Under the pieces are notes generated by a model. It was given only the letters and a program-made list of their open reading frames with translations. It was not told where the DNA came from and made no database searches. Made by a program: the position numbers and the translations under genes. From Streptococcus oralis (GTDB taxonomy: Bacteria; Bacillota; Bacilli; Lactobacillales; Streptococcaceae), in contig NZ_CP094226.1 of the NCBI RefSeq assembly GCF_022749195.1, positions 956,001 to 1,020,000 of the forward strand: a stretch of DNA of 64,000 nucleotides, written 5' to 3'. Shown one piece after another: positions 42,735 to 54,195 of the stretch (position 1 is its first letter; each line of letters opens with the position of its first letter).

Positions 42735-44894
42735 ATGGGATTAAAACATCTTGAGGACGTAACTTACTTCCGTCTCAATAACGAAATCAACCGTCCTGTC
42801 AATGGACAAATCATGCTTCATAAAGATAAAGAAGCCTTGGATGCCTTCTTTAAAGAAAATGTTGTTCCAAATACCATGGTTTTTGATTCAATTACTGATA
42901 AAATCAACTACCTCATTGAACATAACTACATCGAAACTGCATTTCTCAAGAAATACCGTCCAGAGTTTTTGGAAGAATTGCATCAATTTATCAAGGACCA
43001 AAACTTCCAATTCAAATCATTCATGGCTGCCTATAAGTTTTACAATCAATATGCCTTGAAGACTAATGACGGTGAATATTACCTTGAAAGTATGGAAGAC
43101 CGTGTCTTCTTTAATGCACTTTACTTTGCTGACGGGAACGAAGCGATTGCGACTGATATTGCCAATGAAATCATCCACCAACGCTATCAACCAGCTACTC
43201 CTTCCTTTTTGAACGCAGGTCGTGCTCGTCGTGGGGAGTTGGTATCTTGCTTCTTGATTCAAGTAACTGATGACATGAACTCTATCGGACGTTCTATCAA
43301 CTCTGCTCTCCAACTTTCACGTATCGGTGGTGGTGTGGGAATTTCCCTCAGCAACCTTCGTGAAGCCGGAGCTCCTATTAAAGGTTATGAAGGTGCTGCT
43401 TCTGGTGTCGTACCTGTTATGAAACTCTTCGAAGACAGTTTCTCCTACTCAAACCAACTTGGTCAACGTCAAGGTGCTGGTGTTGTCTACCTCAACGTCT
43501 TTCACCCAGATATCATCGCTTTCCTTTCCACTAAGAAAGAAAATGCTGATGAAAAAGTTCGTGTAAAGACCCTTTCACTTGGTGTTGTAGTACCCGATAA
43601 ATTCTACGAATTAGCTCGTAAAAATGAAGAAATGTATCTCTTTAGCCCTTACTCTGTAGAGCTTGAGTACGGTGTGCCATTCAACTACATCGACATCACT
43701 GAAAAATACGATGAATTGGTCGCAAATCCAAACATCCGCAAGACAAAAATCAAGGCGCGTGATTTGGAAACTGAAATCTCTAAATTGCAACAAGAATCTG
43801 GTTACCCTTATGTCGTCAACATTGATACGGCTAACCGTGCAAATCCTGTTGATGGAAAGATTATCATGAGTAACTTGTGTTCTGAGATTCTTCAAGTCCA
43901 AGAACCAAGCTTGATCAACGATGCTCAAGAATTCCTTCAAATGGGAACGGACGTTTCATGTAACCTTGGATCAACCAACGTGGTCAACATGATGACTTCA
44001 CCTGACTTTGGTCGTTCTATTCGCGCTATGGTTCGTGCCCTTACTTTCGTTACAGATAGTTCACACATCGTAGCTGTTCCTACTATCGACCACGGAAACA
44101 GTTTGGCTCACACCTTTGGTCTTGGTGCCATGGGGCTTCATAGTTACCTTGCCCAACAACTGATTGAGTACGGATCTCCTGAGTCAGTTGAATTTACAAG
44201 CATCTACTTTATGCTTATGAACTACTGGACCTTGGTAGAATCTAATAACATCGCGCGTGAACGTGGTATCACCTTCCACAACTTTGAAAAATCAGACTAT
44301 GCTAACGGAAGCTACTTTGACAAGTATGTAACTGGCGAATTTGTTCCAAAATCAGACCGTGTTAAAGAACTCTTTAAAGATGTCTTTATCCCAAGTGCTA
44401 CTGACTGGGCTGAACTTCGCGAAAAGGTTCAAGCAGATGGACTTTACCATCAAAACCGTCTAGCTGTTGCTCCAAATGGTTCTATCAGCTACATCAACGA
44501 CGTTTCTGCTTCTATCCATCCTATTACACAACGTATCGAAGAACGCCAAGAGAAGAAAATCGGTAAGATCTACTATCCTGCTGCAGGTTTGTCTACAGAT
44601 ACCATTCCTTACTACACTTCTGCTTATGACATGGATATGCGTAAGGTGATTGATGTTTACGCTGCTGCAACAGAGCACGTGGACCAAGGGCTTTCACTCA
44701 CTCTCTTCATGCGTAGCGACATTCCAAAAGGTCTTTACGAATGGAAGAAAGAAAATAAACAAACTACACGTGACCTGTCTATCCTTCGTAACTATGCCTT
44801 TAACAAGGGTATCAAGTCTATCTACTATGTCCGTACCTTTACAGACGACGGTGGAGAAGTCGGTGCTAACCAATGTGAAAGCTGTGTGATTTAA
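42735..44894 (+). CDS. nrdE: class Ib ribonucleoside-diphosphate reductase, alpha subunit
   Basis: The large catalytic subunit that reduces ribonucleoside diphosphates. The 719-residue protein has the active-site regions SCFLIQVTDDMNSIGRS, the NLCSEI motif with a catalytic cysteine near 382, and the C-terminal redox pair CESC in GANQCESCVI. Like other NrdE it lacks the N-terminal ATP-cone. nrdH lies 80 bases upstream. Confidence 0.96.
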   Translation: MGLKHLEDVTYFRLNNEINRPVNGQIMLHKDKEALDAFFKENVVPNTMVFDSITDKINYLIEHNYIETAFLKKYRPEFLEELHQFIKDQNFQFKSFMAAYKFYNQYALKTNDGEYYLESMEDRVFFNALYFADGNEAIATDIANEIIHQRYQPATPSFLNAGRARRGELVSCFLIQVTDDMNSIGRSINSALQLSRIGGGVGISLSNLREAGAPIKGYEGAASGVVPVMKLFEDSFSYSNQLGQRQGAGVVYLNVFHPDIIAFLSTKKENADEKVRVKTLSLGVVVPDKFYELARKNEEMYLFSPYSVELEYGVPFNYIDITEKYDELVANPNIRKTKIKARDLETEISKLQQESGYPYVVNIDTANRANPVDGKIIMSNLCSEILQVQEPSLINDAQEFLQMGTDVSCNLGSTNVVNMMTSPDFGRSIRAMVRALTFVTDSSHIVAVPTIDHGNSLAHTFGLGAMGLHSYLAQQLIEYGSPESVEFTSIYFMLMNYWTLVESNNIARERGITFHNFEKSDYANGSYFDKYVTGEFVPKSDRVKELFKDVFIPSATDWAELREKVQADGLYHQNRLAVAPNGSISYINDVSASIHPITQRIEERQEKKIGKIYYPAAGLSTDTIPYYTSAYDMDMRKVIDVYAAATEHVDQGLSLTLFMRSDIPKGLYEWKKENKQTTRDLSILRNYAFNKGIKSIYYVRTFTDDGGEVGANQCESCVI

Positions 44895-44986
44895 TTTTTA
44901 TCTGAGGCAGCCACGTTTTCTCAGACTACTGATTAAGTTACCCGCCAGACAAAACTTGATAAGTATCTTAAATACTATGAAAAACT

Positions 44987-45010
44987 AAAAAGTCGGGCTT
45001 CCGACTTTTT
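44987..45010 (+). terminator. terminator between nrdE and nrdF
   Basis: AAAAAGTCGG and CCGACTTTTT form a 10-base stem with loop GCTT and end in a T-run, which would part nrdHE from nrdF. Confidence 0.75.
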
Positions 45011-45088
45011 GTGCGATACTCTTCTCAGACTATGATAAAATAGAGATGATTCGACAATCGCATTATTACATACAGAAAGAGATTTCAA

Positions 45089-46051
45089 ATGGAAACTTAC
45101 TACAAAGCCATTAACTGGAATGCCATCGAAGATGTCATCGACAAATCAACTTGGGAAAAGCTAACGGAGCAATTTTGGCTCGATACGCGTATCCCCTTGT
45201 CAAATGACCTAGACGACTGGAGAAAACTATCAAACAAAGAAAAAGACTTGGTTGGAAAAGTCTTTGGTGGTTTGACCCTTTTGGATACCATGCAATCTGA
45301 AACAGGGGTTCAAGCACTTCGCTCGGACATCCGTACACCGCATGAGGAAGCTGTTTTTAACAACATCCAATTTATGGAATCTGTCCACGCAAAATCTTAC
45401 TCTTCTATCTTTTCGACCTTGAACACCAAGGCCGAAATCGAAGAAATCTTTGAATGGACCAACACTAACCCCTACCTACAAAGAAAAGCGGAAATTATCA
45501 ATGAAATCTACCTCAATGGTAGCCCACTTGAAAAGAAAGTTGCCAGTGTTTTCCTTGAAACCTTCCTCTTCTACTCTGGTTTCTTCACCCCCCTCTACTA
45601 TCTCGGTAACAACAAACTAGCCAACGTTGCGGAAATCATCAAACTGATCATCCGTGATGAGTCTGTTCACGGAACTTATATTGGTTACAAATTCCAACTT
45701 GGTTTCAACGAATTACCTGAAGAAGAGCAAGAAAAGCTCAAAGAATGGATGTACGACCTGCTCTACACCCTCTACGAGAACGAAGAGGGCTATACAGAAA
45801 GCCTCTATGACGGTGTTGGCTGGACTGAGGAAGTTAAAACCTTCCTTCGTTACAATGCCAATAAGGCCCTTATGAACCTAGGACAAGATCCACTCTTCCC
45901 AGATTCAGCAGATGATGTCAATCCTATCGTCATGAACGGTATTTCAACAGGAACTTCTAACCACGACTTCTTCTCTCAAGTCGGAAATGGTTACCTCCTT
46001 GGTGAAGTTGAAGCCATGCAAGACGAGGATTACAACTACGGTTTGGACTAA
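45089..46051 (+). CDS. nrdF: class Ib ribonucleoside-diphosphate reductase, beta subunit
   Basis: The radical-bearing subunit: a ferritin-like protein of 320 residues holding a dimetal site and a stable tyrosyl radical. Metal ligands fall in TLLDTMQSE (near 66), FMESVHAKSYS (near 97-101), FLETFLFYSGF (near 158) and IRDESVHGTYI (near 192-195). An extended -10 TGA-TAAAAT lies about 45 bases above the start, after the terminator that follows nrdE, so nrdF can be transcribed alone. Confidence 0.96.
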   Translation: METYYKAINWNAIEDVIDKSTWEKLTEQFWLDTRIPLSNDLDDWRKLSNKEKDLVGKVFGGLTLLDTMQSETGVQALRSDIRTPHEEAVFNNIQFMESVHAKSYSSIFSTLNTKAEIEEIFEWTNTNPYLQRKAEIINEIYLNGSPLEKKVASVFLETFLFYSGFFTPLYYLGNNKLANVAEIIKLIIRDESVHGTYIGYKFQLGFNELPEEEQEKLKEWMYDLLYTLYENEEGYTESLYDGVGWTEEVKTFLRYNANKALMNLGQDPLFPDSADDVNPIVMNGISTGTSNHDFFSQVGNGYLLGEVEAMQDEDYNYGLD

Positions 46052-46069
46052 TTTGACCAATCATTCAAA

Positions 46070-46106
46070 ATATCATGGTTTGTTTAAAACAACCATGATA
46101 TTTTTG
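46070..46106 (+). terminator. terminator of nrdF
   Basis: AAAATATCATGGTT and AACCATGATATTTTT form a stem of about 14 pairs with a 10-base loop. Confidence 0.75.
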
Positions 46107-46107
46107 T

Positions 46108-46124
46108 TTTTGTTTTATTTTGTT
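46108..46124 (+). promoter_or_regulatory. candidate LacR operator before lacR
   Basis: TTTTGTTTTATTTTGTT, with two TTTTGTT units spaced ten bases, as DeoR-family repressors often use. Exactly the same 17 bases occur before the galactitol-family PTS at 58331-58347. Here it lies ten bases above the -35 of lacR. Confidence 0.5.
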
Positions 46125-46133
46125 TTTTTCTAT

Positions 46134-46162
46134 TTGATTGATTGAGCGTTTTATGGTAAGAT
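46134..46162 (+). promoter_or_regulatory. predicted lacR promoter
   Basis: TTGATT (46134-46139), 17 bases and TGG-TAAGAT (46157-46162), about 30 bases before the start. Confidence 0.6.
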
Positions 46163-46190
46163 AATAATAGTAGAAATCGAGGTGATAAGG

Positions 46191-46958
46191 ATGCTAAAGC
46201 AAGAAAAACTAGATAGTATTCTAGAAGCAGTAAACACAAAAGGCACTATTACTGTAAAAGAGATTATGGAGAGTCTTGATGTGTCAGATATGACAGCTCG
46301 CCGCTACTTACAAGAATTGGCAGACAAGGATTTGCTGGTCCGTGTGCATGGTGGCGCTGAAAAACTTCGTACAGGTTCTCTCTTAAACAACGAACGCTCA
46401 AACGTTGAAAAACAAGGCTTGCAGATTGCTGAAAAACAAGAAATTAGCCGTTTTGCTGGTCATTTGATTGACGAAGGTGAAACTATTTTTATCGGGCCAG
46501 GAACAACCTTAGAATGTTTTGCTCGTGAGCTCCCTATCGATAACATTCGTGTTGTAACAAACAGTCTTCCTGTTTTTCTCATCCTAAACGAACGAAAACT
46601 AACAGATTTGATTTTGATTGGTGGAAATTATCGCTCTATCACTGGAGCTTTTGTGGGAACACTTACCCTGCAGGATTTAGCCAATCTTCAGTTTTCTAAA
46701 GCTTTTGTAAGCTGTAATGGTATTAAGGATAAGGCAATTGCTACTTTCAGTGAAGAAGAGGGCGAGGTACAACGAATCGCCTTGAACAATGCCAATAAAA
46801 AATACTTACTGGCAGACCACAGTAAGTTTAATAAGTTTGATTTTTACACGTTCTACAATATCTCAGAGATTGATACCATCGTTTCAGATGCCAAACTGAG
46901 TCAGGAAACATTTGAAGAGCTGTCGAAACAAACAACCATTCTTTTATCAAAACCATAA
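46191..46958 (+). CDS. lacR: lactose/tagatose pathway repressor LacR
   Basis: A 255-residue DeoR-family regulator; tagatose-6-phosphate is the inducer in other lactic streptococci. The N-terminal helix-turn-helix is VKEIMESLDVSDMTARRYLQEL (in two parts, near 18-40) with the DeoR signature, and the C-terminal sugar-phosphate-binding domain shows GPGTTLECFAREL and VTNSLPV. The ATG at 46191 sits six bases after GAGGTG. It is convergent with lacG and alone on the plus strand. Confidence 0.93.
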   Translation: MLKQEKLDSILEAVNTKGTITVKEIMESLDVSDMTARRYLQELADKDLLVRVHGGAEKLRTGSLLNNERSNVEKQGLQIAEKQEISRFAGHLIDEGETIFIGPGTTLECFARELPIDNIRVVTNSLPVFLILNERKLTDLILIGGNYRSITGAFVGTLTLQDLANLQFSKAFVSCNGIKDKAIATFSEEEGEVQRIALNNANKKYLLADHSKFNKFDFYTFYNISEIDTIVSDAKLSQETFEELSKQTTILLSKP

Positions 46959-46989
46959 AAATTCCCCTGCCTTTTGGCGGGGAATTTTT
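46957..46989. terminator. bidirectional terminator between lacR and lacG
   Basis: AAAATTCCCC and GGGGAATTTTT form a stem with further GCC/GGC pairing, A/T runs on both sides. Confidence 0.8.
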
Positions 46990-46997
46990 ATGGAATT

Positions 46998-48416
<1,419 letters not shown>

Positions 48417-48488
48417 TCAAGAAATAGAAATGAGATGGAGATAGAGTTGGGAGGAGTTCCGCCATCTCACTTCTTCGCTATTTACATT

Positions 48489-50183
48489 TTATTCTTCGAA
48501 CTGCGCTTGAACAAAGGCAAGAGCGCCTTTTCCATCGCGAGTCAATTTAATGTATTGGCCACCTTCTGTCTTGGCAAGTTTGATACCAAGTTTGTCGGTT
48601 TCGGCCTTCATGTCTTCAAAGTTTGAAGCAACTTGAGGAGCAAGGATAACCAGATCAAACTCAGGCAACATTTCACGGTGAGCACCATAGCCACCAGCTG
48701 CTGCTTTAACAGGAACCTTGTACTCCGCAGCTGCCTTGTTTAGAGCATTTGCAAGGAGACCACTTGTTCCTCCTCCTGCACAGAGAACCAAGACATTGGT
48801 TTCTTCAGTGATTGTGTTTTGCGCTGCTTCTACACCAGCTTTTTCAAGAATAGCATCTGCTTTAGCAGTATTGAAGTTTGCTGCTACTTTTTCTTTCAAT
48901 TCATCATTGGCTTTACCTGAACGCTCTTCTTCAAGAATTTGTTCATCATAAACCTTGAGGAATGGATAGTAGATGGCTACGTCAACAAGGATTAACAAAG
49001 CAGCAAGTACAAATGACAAGAATTGGAAGTTTGTACCGAGAACAATACCGAGCGGACCTGGTGTTGTCCAAGGAAGGTTGGCAGTAAATGAGTTCATGCT
49101 AAGCGTTTCAATGAAGAATTTAAAGATCCATACGTTGGCAATTGGCGCAAAGATAAATGGAATAAAGAAAATAGGGTTCAATACAAGCGGTGCACCAAAC
49201 AGGATTGGTTCATTTACACCAAAGAAAGTTGGAACTACTGAAGCACGTCCGATTGCACGGTTACGTTTTGATTTTGTTAACCACATGAACATGAATGGAA
49301 CAACCAGTGTCGCACCAGTACCACCCATGGTAACGATAAACATTTGTGTACCAGAAGTAAGAATCTTGTCAGCGTGCATCCCTTGTTGGAGAAGGTTCAA
49401 GTTGACTTCGGCATTTGCATAGGTAATAGCTGCGATTGCTGGTTCAACGATAGATGGTCCATGGATACCCACAAACCAGAAGAAGGCAAAGGCACCAAAG
49501 ATAATGGTAATACCTAGATAACCATCAGCAGCAGAGAATAATGGTGCAAAGAATTTACCGATTGATTCTGCAACGCTGGCTCCAACAAACTGGCGAGCAA
49601 GTAAATCAAGGACATAAAGAGAAACAACAGATAGAGTGAATGGAATCACATCTTTAAAGACTTGTGAGATATTTGGTGGAACTTCGTCAGGCATGCGAAT
49701 AGTGACGTTGTTCTTAACACAAACCTTATAGATAGCTACAGTAACAAAGGCAGCAAGGAAGGCTGAAAGCAAACCTTTTGTTCCAAGGAAACCTGTCGCA
49801 AAGCCAGCTTCAATCGGATCAGCTGCTAACATCAACAAACCAACAATTGCTGCCAACAATGTTGACATATAGTTGATTTGATTGGTTTTCTCCATGCTAC
49901 GGTTTACTGAGTCAGTCAATGACTTAGCTGTTGTACCAGCTACCAAGAGAGCCAGAATCCCCATTGAATAGCTATAAGGTTTCATGAGGAGATTAACAAC
50001 ATCATCAGACCATTTAAAGCCCCATGAGTTTGGTACAAAAGCAATCAAGATAAAGATACTTGAGAAGAGGATAACGGGCATCCCAGCAATGAAACCATCA
50101 CGAATAGCGCGAAGGTAAATATTACGAGATAATTTCTCAAAGAAAGGTTTTCCTTTCTCAATAAATGCAATTAATTTATTCAT
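48489..50183 (-). CDS. lacE: lactose-specific PTS enzyme IIBC
   Basis: The membrane transporter for lactose. The IIC domain (about 1-420) has some ten hydrophobic segments and the motif GTNFQFLSF; the cytosolic IIB domain at the C-terminus has its phosphorylated cysteine in [18 protein letters not shown] (near 470-487). It meets lacF with a one-base overlap (TAATG). LacF donates the phosphate. Confidence 0.96.
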   Translation of the reverse strand: MNKLIAFIEKGKPFFEKLSRNIYLRAIRDGFIAGMPVILFSSIFILIAFVPNSWGFKWSDDVVNLLMKPYSYSMGILALLVAGTTAKSLTDSVNRSMEKTNQINYMSTLLAAIVGLLMLAADPIEAGFATGFLGTKGLLSAFLAAFVTVAIYKVCVKNNVTIRMPDEVPPNISQVFKDVIPFTLSVVSLYVLDLLARQFVGASVAESIGKFFAPLFSAADGYLGITIIFGAFAFFWFVGIHGPSIVEPAIAAITYANAEVNLNLLQQGMHADKILTSGTQMFIVTMGGTGATLVVPFMFMWLTKSKRNRAIGRASVVPTFFGVNEPILFGAPLVLNPIFFIPFIFAPIANVWIFKFFIETLSMNSFTANLPWTTPGPLGIVLGTNFQFLSFVLAALLILVDVAIYYPFLKVYDEQILEEERSGKANDELKEKVAANFNTAKADAILEKAGVEAAQNTITEETNVLVLCAGGGTSGLLANALNKAAAEYKVPVKAAAGGYGAHREMLPEFDLVILAPQVASNFEDMKAETDKLGIKLAKTEGGQYIKLTRDGKGALAFVQAQFEE

Positions 50184-50500
50184 TACTTAACTCCTCTCTT
50201 GTAGAGTTCGATTAAATGGTGCATCAAATCTTTTAACAAAATGGTAGTCATCAAGTGGTCTTGACCGTGCATCATGGTTACACTATAAGCCAAATCCTCA
50301 CCAGCTGCTTCCTTGGTCAAAAGGCTTGTTTGCGCGTGGTGTGCCTCAGCGATACAGCCACCAGCTTCCTCAACTAAGCTATCCGCTTTCGCGAAATCAC
50401 CAGCTTCAGCGGCCTTCAAGGCTTCCAATAGTTTTGAACGAGCATCGCCAGCATAGGCTACGATTTCAAAACCTAACAATGTTACTTCTTCTCTATTCAT
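50183..50500 (-). CDS. lacF: lactose-specific PTS enzyme IIA
   Basis: A small trimeric helical phosphocarrier of 105 residues. The phosphorylated histidine lies in [20 protein letters not shown] (near 75-94). It takes phosphate from HPr and gives it to LacE. GGAGAAT precedes the ATG; lacT lies 35 bases upstream and lacE overlaps the stop. Confidence 0.95.
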   Translation of the reverse strand: MNREEVTLLGFEIVAYAGDARSKLLEALKAAEAGDFAKADSLVEEAGGCIAEAHHAQTSLLTKEAAGEDLAYSVTMMHGQDHLMTTILLKDLMHHLIELYKRGVK

Positions 50501-50535
50501 GATAGAATTCTCCTTATGTATTTTTAATTAAATTT

Positions 50536-51372
50536 TTATGACAATAAACGTTGGATATGTAGAACTAGATAAACTCGTTCACTTTTATACAAATCAAGAC
50601 CCGTATGTTGCGTAATCACATCATAGATCTTGGAACCAATCTCGAACGCTTTTGGATAGGATTGTTTAATATGATCTTCCATATCCAGAAGTGATTGGTT
50701 ATCATCTCTAGATCTGTCTAAATAATCCAAAAAATAGTTGAGATGAATCATAAAGCGATCATAGAAATGGTTATTCTCTTTGGTTCGTTGAATAGCGTAA
50801 GTCTGTAGCACTTCTTCAACATTCCTGAGGATTTCTTTCCTCTTGTCTATCGACTCAACCACTTGAACTTCGTTCTCCCCTTCGGCATTGATGAAATGAT
50901 AAGCGATCCGAATAATTTCATCCTCAGGGAAATGATCTGTCAACTTCTGACGATAGATTTCAAAGGCTTCCTTTGCGATTTGAAAAGCGATAGGATACTT
51001 GGCAGAAATATCTGGCAGATTGCTATCCTTGTACCTTCCTTGTGTTAGAGCTTGATAAGAACAGTAAATATGATCTGTCAAGGTTACGTAGAGATACTCT
51101 TGAATCGGATAATGATATTTCTTTGATAGCTTATCAATGATTTCATAAGTCACTGTGATAAAATCAAGCGGAACATCTTTGAGGAGAGCCATAAAGTTTT
51201 CTCTGGACTCTTCTGTCTTCATCCGAAAGATTTTCTCAACTTGATCTTCAGAAATTAAATCCCCCTTCTTTTTCCCAAATGCAATCCCCTTACCAATCAC
51301 AATCACCTCTTCTCCTTTGTCATTTCTGACAAGCGAGACGTTGTGATTCATTGGGTTTAGAATTCGATACAT
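50536..51372 (-). CDS. lacT: transcription antiterminator LacT, BglG family
   Basis: A 278-residue RNA-binding antiterminator. The co-antiterminator domain is at about 1-56 (MYRILNPMNHNVSLVRNDKG), followed by two PTS regulation domains with candidate phosphorylated histidines near 103, 165, 215 and 274 (TLTDHIYC, AYHFINAE, MIHLNYFL, VLHIQRLL). It should bind the RNA site found in its own leader and prevent formation of the terminator there, switching on lacTFEG when lactose is present. Confidence 0.93.
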   Translation of the reverse strand: MYRILNPMNHNVSLVRNDKGEEVIVIGKGIAFGKKKGDLISEDQVEKIFRMKTEESRENFMALLKDVPLDFITVTYEIIDKLSKKYHYPIQEYLYVTLTDHIYCSYQALTQGRYKDSNLPDISAKYPIAFQIAKEAFEIYRQKLTDHFPEDEIIRIAYHFINAEGENEVQVVESIDKRKEILRNVEEVLQTYAIQRTKENNHFYDRFMIHLNYFLDYLDRSRDDNQSLLDMEDHIKQSYPKAFEIGSKIYDVITQHTGLDLYKSERVYLVLHIQRLLS

Positions 51373-51413
51373 GTCAACCTCCTTTTATATCTTAAAGGTA
51401 TATGAGTACAAAA

Positions 51414-51466
51414 AATGACCACAAATGAACTAGAAAATCAGCCGATTTCTAATTCACCTGTGATCA
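51414..51466 (-). terminator. LacT-controlled leader terminator
   Basis: On the minus strand ATGATCACA...TAGAAA pairs with TTTCTA...TTGTGGTCAT, followed by TTTTTTG. It lies in the leader of lacTFEG and overlaps the antiterminator site. It would also end lacABCD transcripts. Confidence 0.75.
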
Positions 51467-51494
51467 TGCCTAATATTACTTAGTAACACTCACC
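51462..51494 (-). promoter_or_regulatory. ribonucleic antiterminator (RAT) for LacT
   Basis: GGTGAGTGTTACTAAGTAAT then ATTAGGCATGATC on the minus strand. GTGTTACT and AGGCATGA match the two conserved halves of RAT sites of BglG-family regulators. The 3' half is shared with the terminator stem, so the two structures exclude each other. Confidence 0.72.
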
Positions 51495-51514
51495 TTGTAT
51501 TAACTTGTGATTTA

Positions 51515-51543
51515 AGTATAGCACAAGTAAGTTTTTTTGTAAA
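51515..51543 (-). promoter_or_regulatory. internal lac promoter before lacT
   Basis: TTTACA (51538-51543), 17 bases and TGC-TATACT (51515-51520), between lacD and the RAT site. Confidence 0.68.
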
Positions 51544-51607
51544 CCTTTACATTCAACTTTTTTAAAATTTTTATTTAGATCAATGTTCCTAAGATTAGGG
51601 GGAAAAC

Positions 51608-52588
51608 TTATACACGTTCAGTCCATGAAGTCGCTGTGGTTTGGAGAACTTTGTTGAGTTCATCAATGTTCTCAAATCCAGTTGTGCGTAGCCATTCACG
51701 AGCTGCTGCTTCACCGTCTTTAATGTAGGCTTCAACTGATCCTGCCCAGGTTGCACGTCCACAAAGAACTCCGTTGAAGTTTGCTCCTGATTCGTGGGCA
51801 AAGACAAGAGTCTCTTGGAAGAGTTTAGCTGATACACCCGCACTCAAGTAGATGTATGGTAAGTTAGTTGCTTCATCTTGAGCTTTGAAGAAGGCTGCTG
51901 CTTCTTCTCGAGTATGGACGATTTCACCATCGCCAAAGCCTTCAACGTATTTGACGTTGACTGGAACTTCCACTTTCAAAACATCGATGTTGAAGCGTGG
52001 GTCTGAGAAGACTTTCATAGCACCGATAACCTTGTGTGGCTTCACTTTTGCGTATTCTGCTGAACCTGCATCAGCAATCTTTTCATCGTAAGCCAAGATC
52101 TCAAGGAAGAAAGGAATGTCTTCTGCCACACACTCAGAACCGATGCGTTCGATGTAGGCTTGTTTTTGTTGGTTGAGTTCGTCAGAGCTGTCTACGTCAT
52201 AGTAAAGCAAGAATTTGACAGCATCAGCGCCTTGTTCTTTGATGCGTTTGGCAGACCAAACATCCAAGCAGTCTGGCAAGCGTTTGGTGCTAGTTGTGTC
52301 GTATCCAGTTTTCTCATAAGCAAGGAGAAGGCCGGCGTTGGCATCAAGCGCTTTTGTAGCTGGAAGACCATACTCAGGGTCAAGAAGCATAGAGGATGCG
52401 TATTTTGTCAATTCATCTGCTACCAATACTTTGAGTTCTTCCATTTGAGCCACTGTTGGCTCTTCTGTTTGGTATTGAGCCATGAGGCGTTTCAAAGCAC
52501 CACGTTGGTCAAAGGCAAGAGCTGAGATGATTCCATTTTCATCTGAAAGTTTTTCTAAGCGTGCACGTTTTTGTTCTGTTAAAGCCAT
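51608..52588 (-). CDS. lacD: tagatose-1,6-diphosphate aldolase
   Basis: Splits tagatose-1,6-diphosphate into dihydroxyacetone phosphate and glyceraldehyde-3-phosphate, the last lac-specific step. A class I LacD-type aldolase of 326 residues, with [20 protein letters not shown] at the start and the Schiff-base lysine most likely in [17 protein letters not shown] (near 205). The start is just below the lacC stop. Followed by the internal lacT promoter region. Confidence 0.96.
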   Translation of the reverse strand: MALTEQKRARLEKLSDENGIISALAFDQRGALKRLMAQYQTEEPTVAQMEELKVLVADELTKYASSMLLDPEYGLPATKALDANAGLLLAYEKTGYDTTSTKRLPDCLDVWSAKRIKEQGADAVKFLLYYDVDSSDELNQQKQAYIERIGSECVAEDIPFFLEILAYDEKIADAGSAEYAKVKPHKVIGAMKVFSDPRFNIDVLKVEVPVNVKYVEGFGDGEIVHTREEAAAFFKAQDEATNLPYIYLSAGVSAKLFQETLVFAHESGANFNGVLCGRATWAGSVEAYIKDGEAAAREWLRTTGFENIDELNKVLQTTATSWTERV

Positions 52589-52589
52589 T

Positions 52590-53519
52590 TTATACCTCTT
52601 TTACTATTAATTGATCATATAAAGCTTGATAGTTGGCCATATTGACATGACCTGTCATCTTTTCTTGAGCGTTAAGCATACCAAGGACATTTGCCTTGAT
52701 GAGGAGTTCTGCATCCGATTCCTTATGAAGAAGACCTGATGAAATACCTGCAACAGTAGAATCTCCAGATCCGACAGGATTGACTACCTGAATTCTTGGA
52801 ATATCTACCTTGTAGAAAGTGTCCCCATGTTTTGCAAAAGCACCATTTGCACCAAGTGAAACAATTATCCACTCAATCCCTGCAAATAGAGGCTCTTGAA
52901 GAACTTCTTTTAATTCATCCAAATCCTCAGAAACTTCTTTCCCAAGAAGCTGAGACAATTCTTCGTTATTTGGTTTAATAACTGTTGGTTTGTGTGGTGA
53001 TTCAAGGACAGCCTGAAGAGCTGCACCTGAACAGTCTAGAACAACTGGTTTGCCTGCTTGATTAGCAAGTTCTACTAAGCTTGCATAGTAGTCAACTGGA
53101 AGACCTGCTGGCAGACTACCAGAGATAGCAACTACTTCCACAGTGTCAAGGAGATGCTCGAAATGAACCAAGAAATCTTGCCCTTCTTGTTCCAAAACTT
53201 CAGGCCCTTTTTCAAGGATTTCTGTTTGGTTGTCTCCGTGCAGAATAGCGATACAGTTACGAGTCTCTCCTTGAATGGAGAAGAAACGTTTCGTTACTTT
53301 ATCATCGATATGCTCTACTAAAAACTCACCAAGTTTACCACCGACCAAACCGGTAGCAACAACAGAATCACCAAATTCTGAAAGAACTCGTGTAACATTG
53401 AGACCTTTACCACCAGCTGTCTTGGTCACGTCCACTACACGGTTGACAGTATCAATTTTTAATTCATCCAAAGGATAAGAAATATCAATGGATGGATTCA
53501 TTGTGACTGTTAAAATCAT
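52590..53519 (-). CDS. lacC: tagatose-6-phosphate kinase
   Basis: Phosphorylates tagatose-6-phosphate at C1. A PfkB-family sugar kinase of 309 residues with the N-terminal pattern [15 protein letters not shown] (near 37-51) and the C-terminal signature [13 protein letters not shown] (near 246-258) carrying the catalytic aspartate. Between lacB and lacD with very short gaps. Confidence 0.95.
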   Translation of the reverse strand: MILTVTMNPSIDISYPLDELKIDTVNRVVDVTKTAGGKGLNVTRVLSEFGDSVVATGLVGGKLGEFLVEHIDDKVTKRFFSIQGETRNCIAILHGDNQTEILEKGPEVLEQEGQDFLVHFEHLLDTVEVVAISGSLPAGLPVDYYASLVELANQAGKPVVLDCSGAALQAVLESPHKPTVIKPNNEELSQLLGKEVSEDLDELKEVLQEPLFAGIEWIIVSLGANGAFAKHGDTFYKVDIPRIQVVNPVGSGDSTVAGISSGLLHKESDAELLIKANVLGMLNAQEKMTGHVNMANYQALYDQLIVKEV

Positions 53520-53529
53520 GCGTCACCTC

Positions 53530-54045
53530 TTAGTCGTGGTATTCACCGCGATCCCATTTTTCAAGGAATTCTGTAAAGAAGTTTGCATCTGCTTGATGAG
53601 CATTGTGAGTTTCAACGTGCTCAATTTTCGCAATCAATTTTTTGTTTTCTTCTGATGGTTTGTATTCAGCATTGATGAAAGCTTCAATGATATCACACAT
53701 GAGCAATTCACCAGTAATTTTACCACCAAAACCAATAACATTGGCGTTCAATTGTTCTTTTGCATAAAGAGCTGTTGTCATATCACGAACCAAGGCAGAA
53801 CGAACTCCTGGAACTTTGTTGACAGCGTTGTTGATACCAACACCAGTACCACAGATACATACCCCAAGATCAGCTTGACCGCTAGTTACAGCTTCACCAA
53901 CTTTTTTACCAAAGATTGGGTAGTGAGTACGTGTGTGGTCATATGTACCAAAGTCGATGACTTCATATCCTTTTGATTTCAAAAATTCTGAAACCGCCAT
54001 TTTTTCATCTGTTACGATGTGGTCACATCCAATTGCAATTCTCAT
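53530..54045 (-). CDS. lacB: galactose-6-phosphate isomerase subunit LacB
   Basis: With LacA it converts galactose-6-phosphate to tagatose-6-phosphate. An RpiB/LacAB-family protein of 171 residues, with [20 protein letters not shown] at the N-terminus and the active-site Cys in [20 protein letters not shown] (near 63-82). Separated from lacA by 148 bases, most of which is a BOX element. Confidence 0.96.
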   Translation of the reverse strand: MRIAIGCDHIVTDEKMAVSEFLKSKGYEVIDFGTYDHTRTHYPIFGKKVGEAVTSGQADLGVCICGTGVGINNAVNKVPGVRSALVRDMTTALYAKEQLNANVIGFGGKITGELLMCDIIEAFINAEYKPSEENKKLIAKIEHVETHNAHQADANFFTEFLEKWDRGEYHD

Positions 54046-54090
54046 TAGTTATTCCCTCCGATTAATTATATAAATCTAATATCATTTATC

Positions 54091-54195
54091 CATACTCAAG
54101 AAAAATCAAGATTAGCTTAGGAAGCGAGCTGCAAGCATAACTGAAGTTAGCTAAAGTGAGCTGACGACAGATTATCTTGATTTTTGAAGAGTATT
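54091..54195. repeat. BOX element (boxA-boxC type) between lacB and lacA
   Basis: About 105 bases with near-inverted ends ATACTCAAGAAAAATCAAGA and TCTTGATTTTTGAAGAGTAT. The left part (TTAGGAAGCGAGCTGCAAGC) resembles pneumococcal boxA and the right part (GAGCTGACGACAG and the end) boxC; no boxB is present. The element's last bases are the first bases of the lacA stop codon. It lies inside the lac operon and would fold into a long hairpin in the transcript. Confidence 0.75.
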
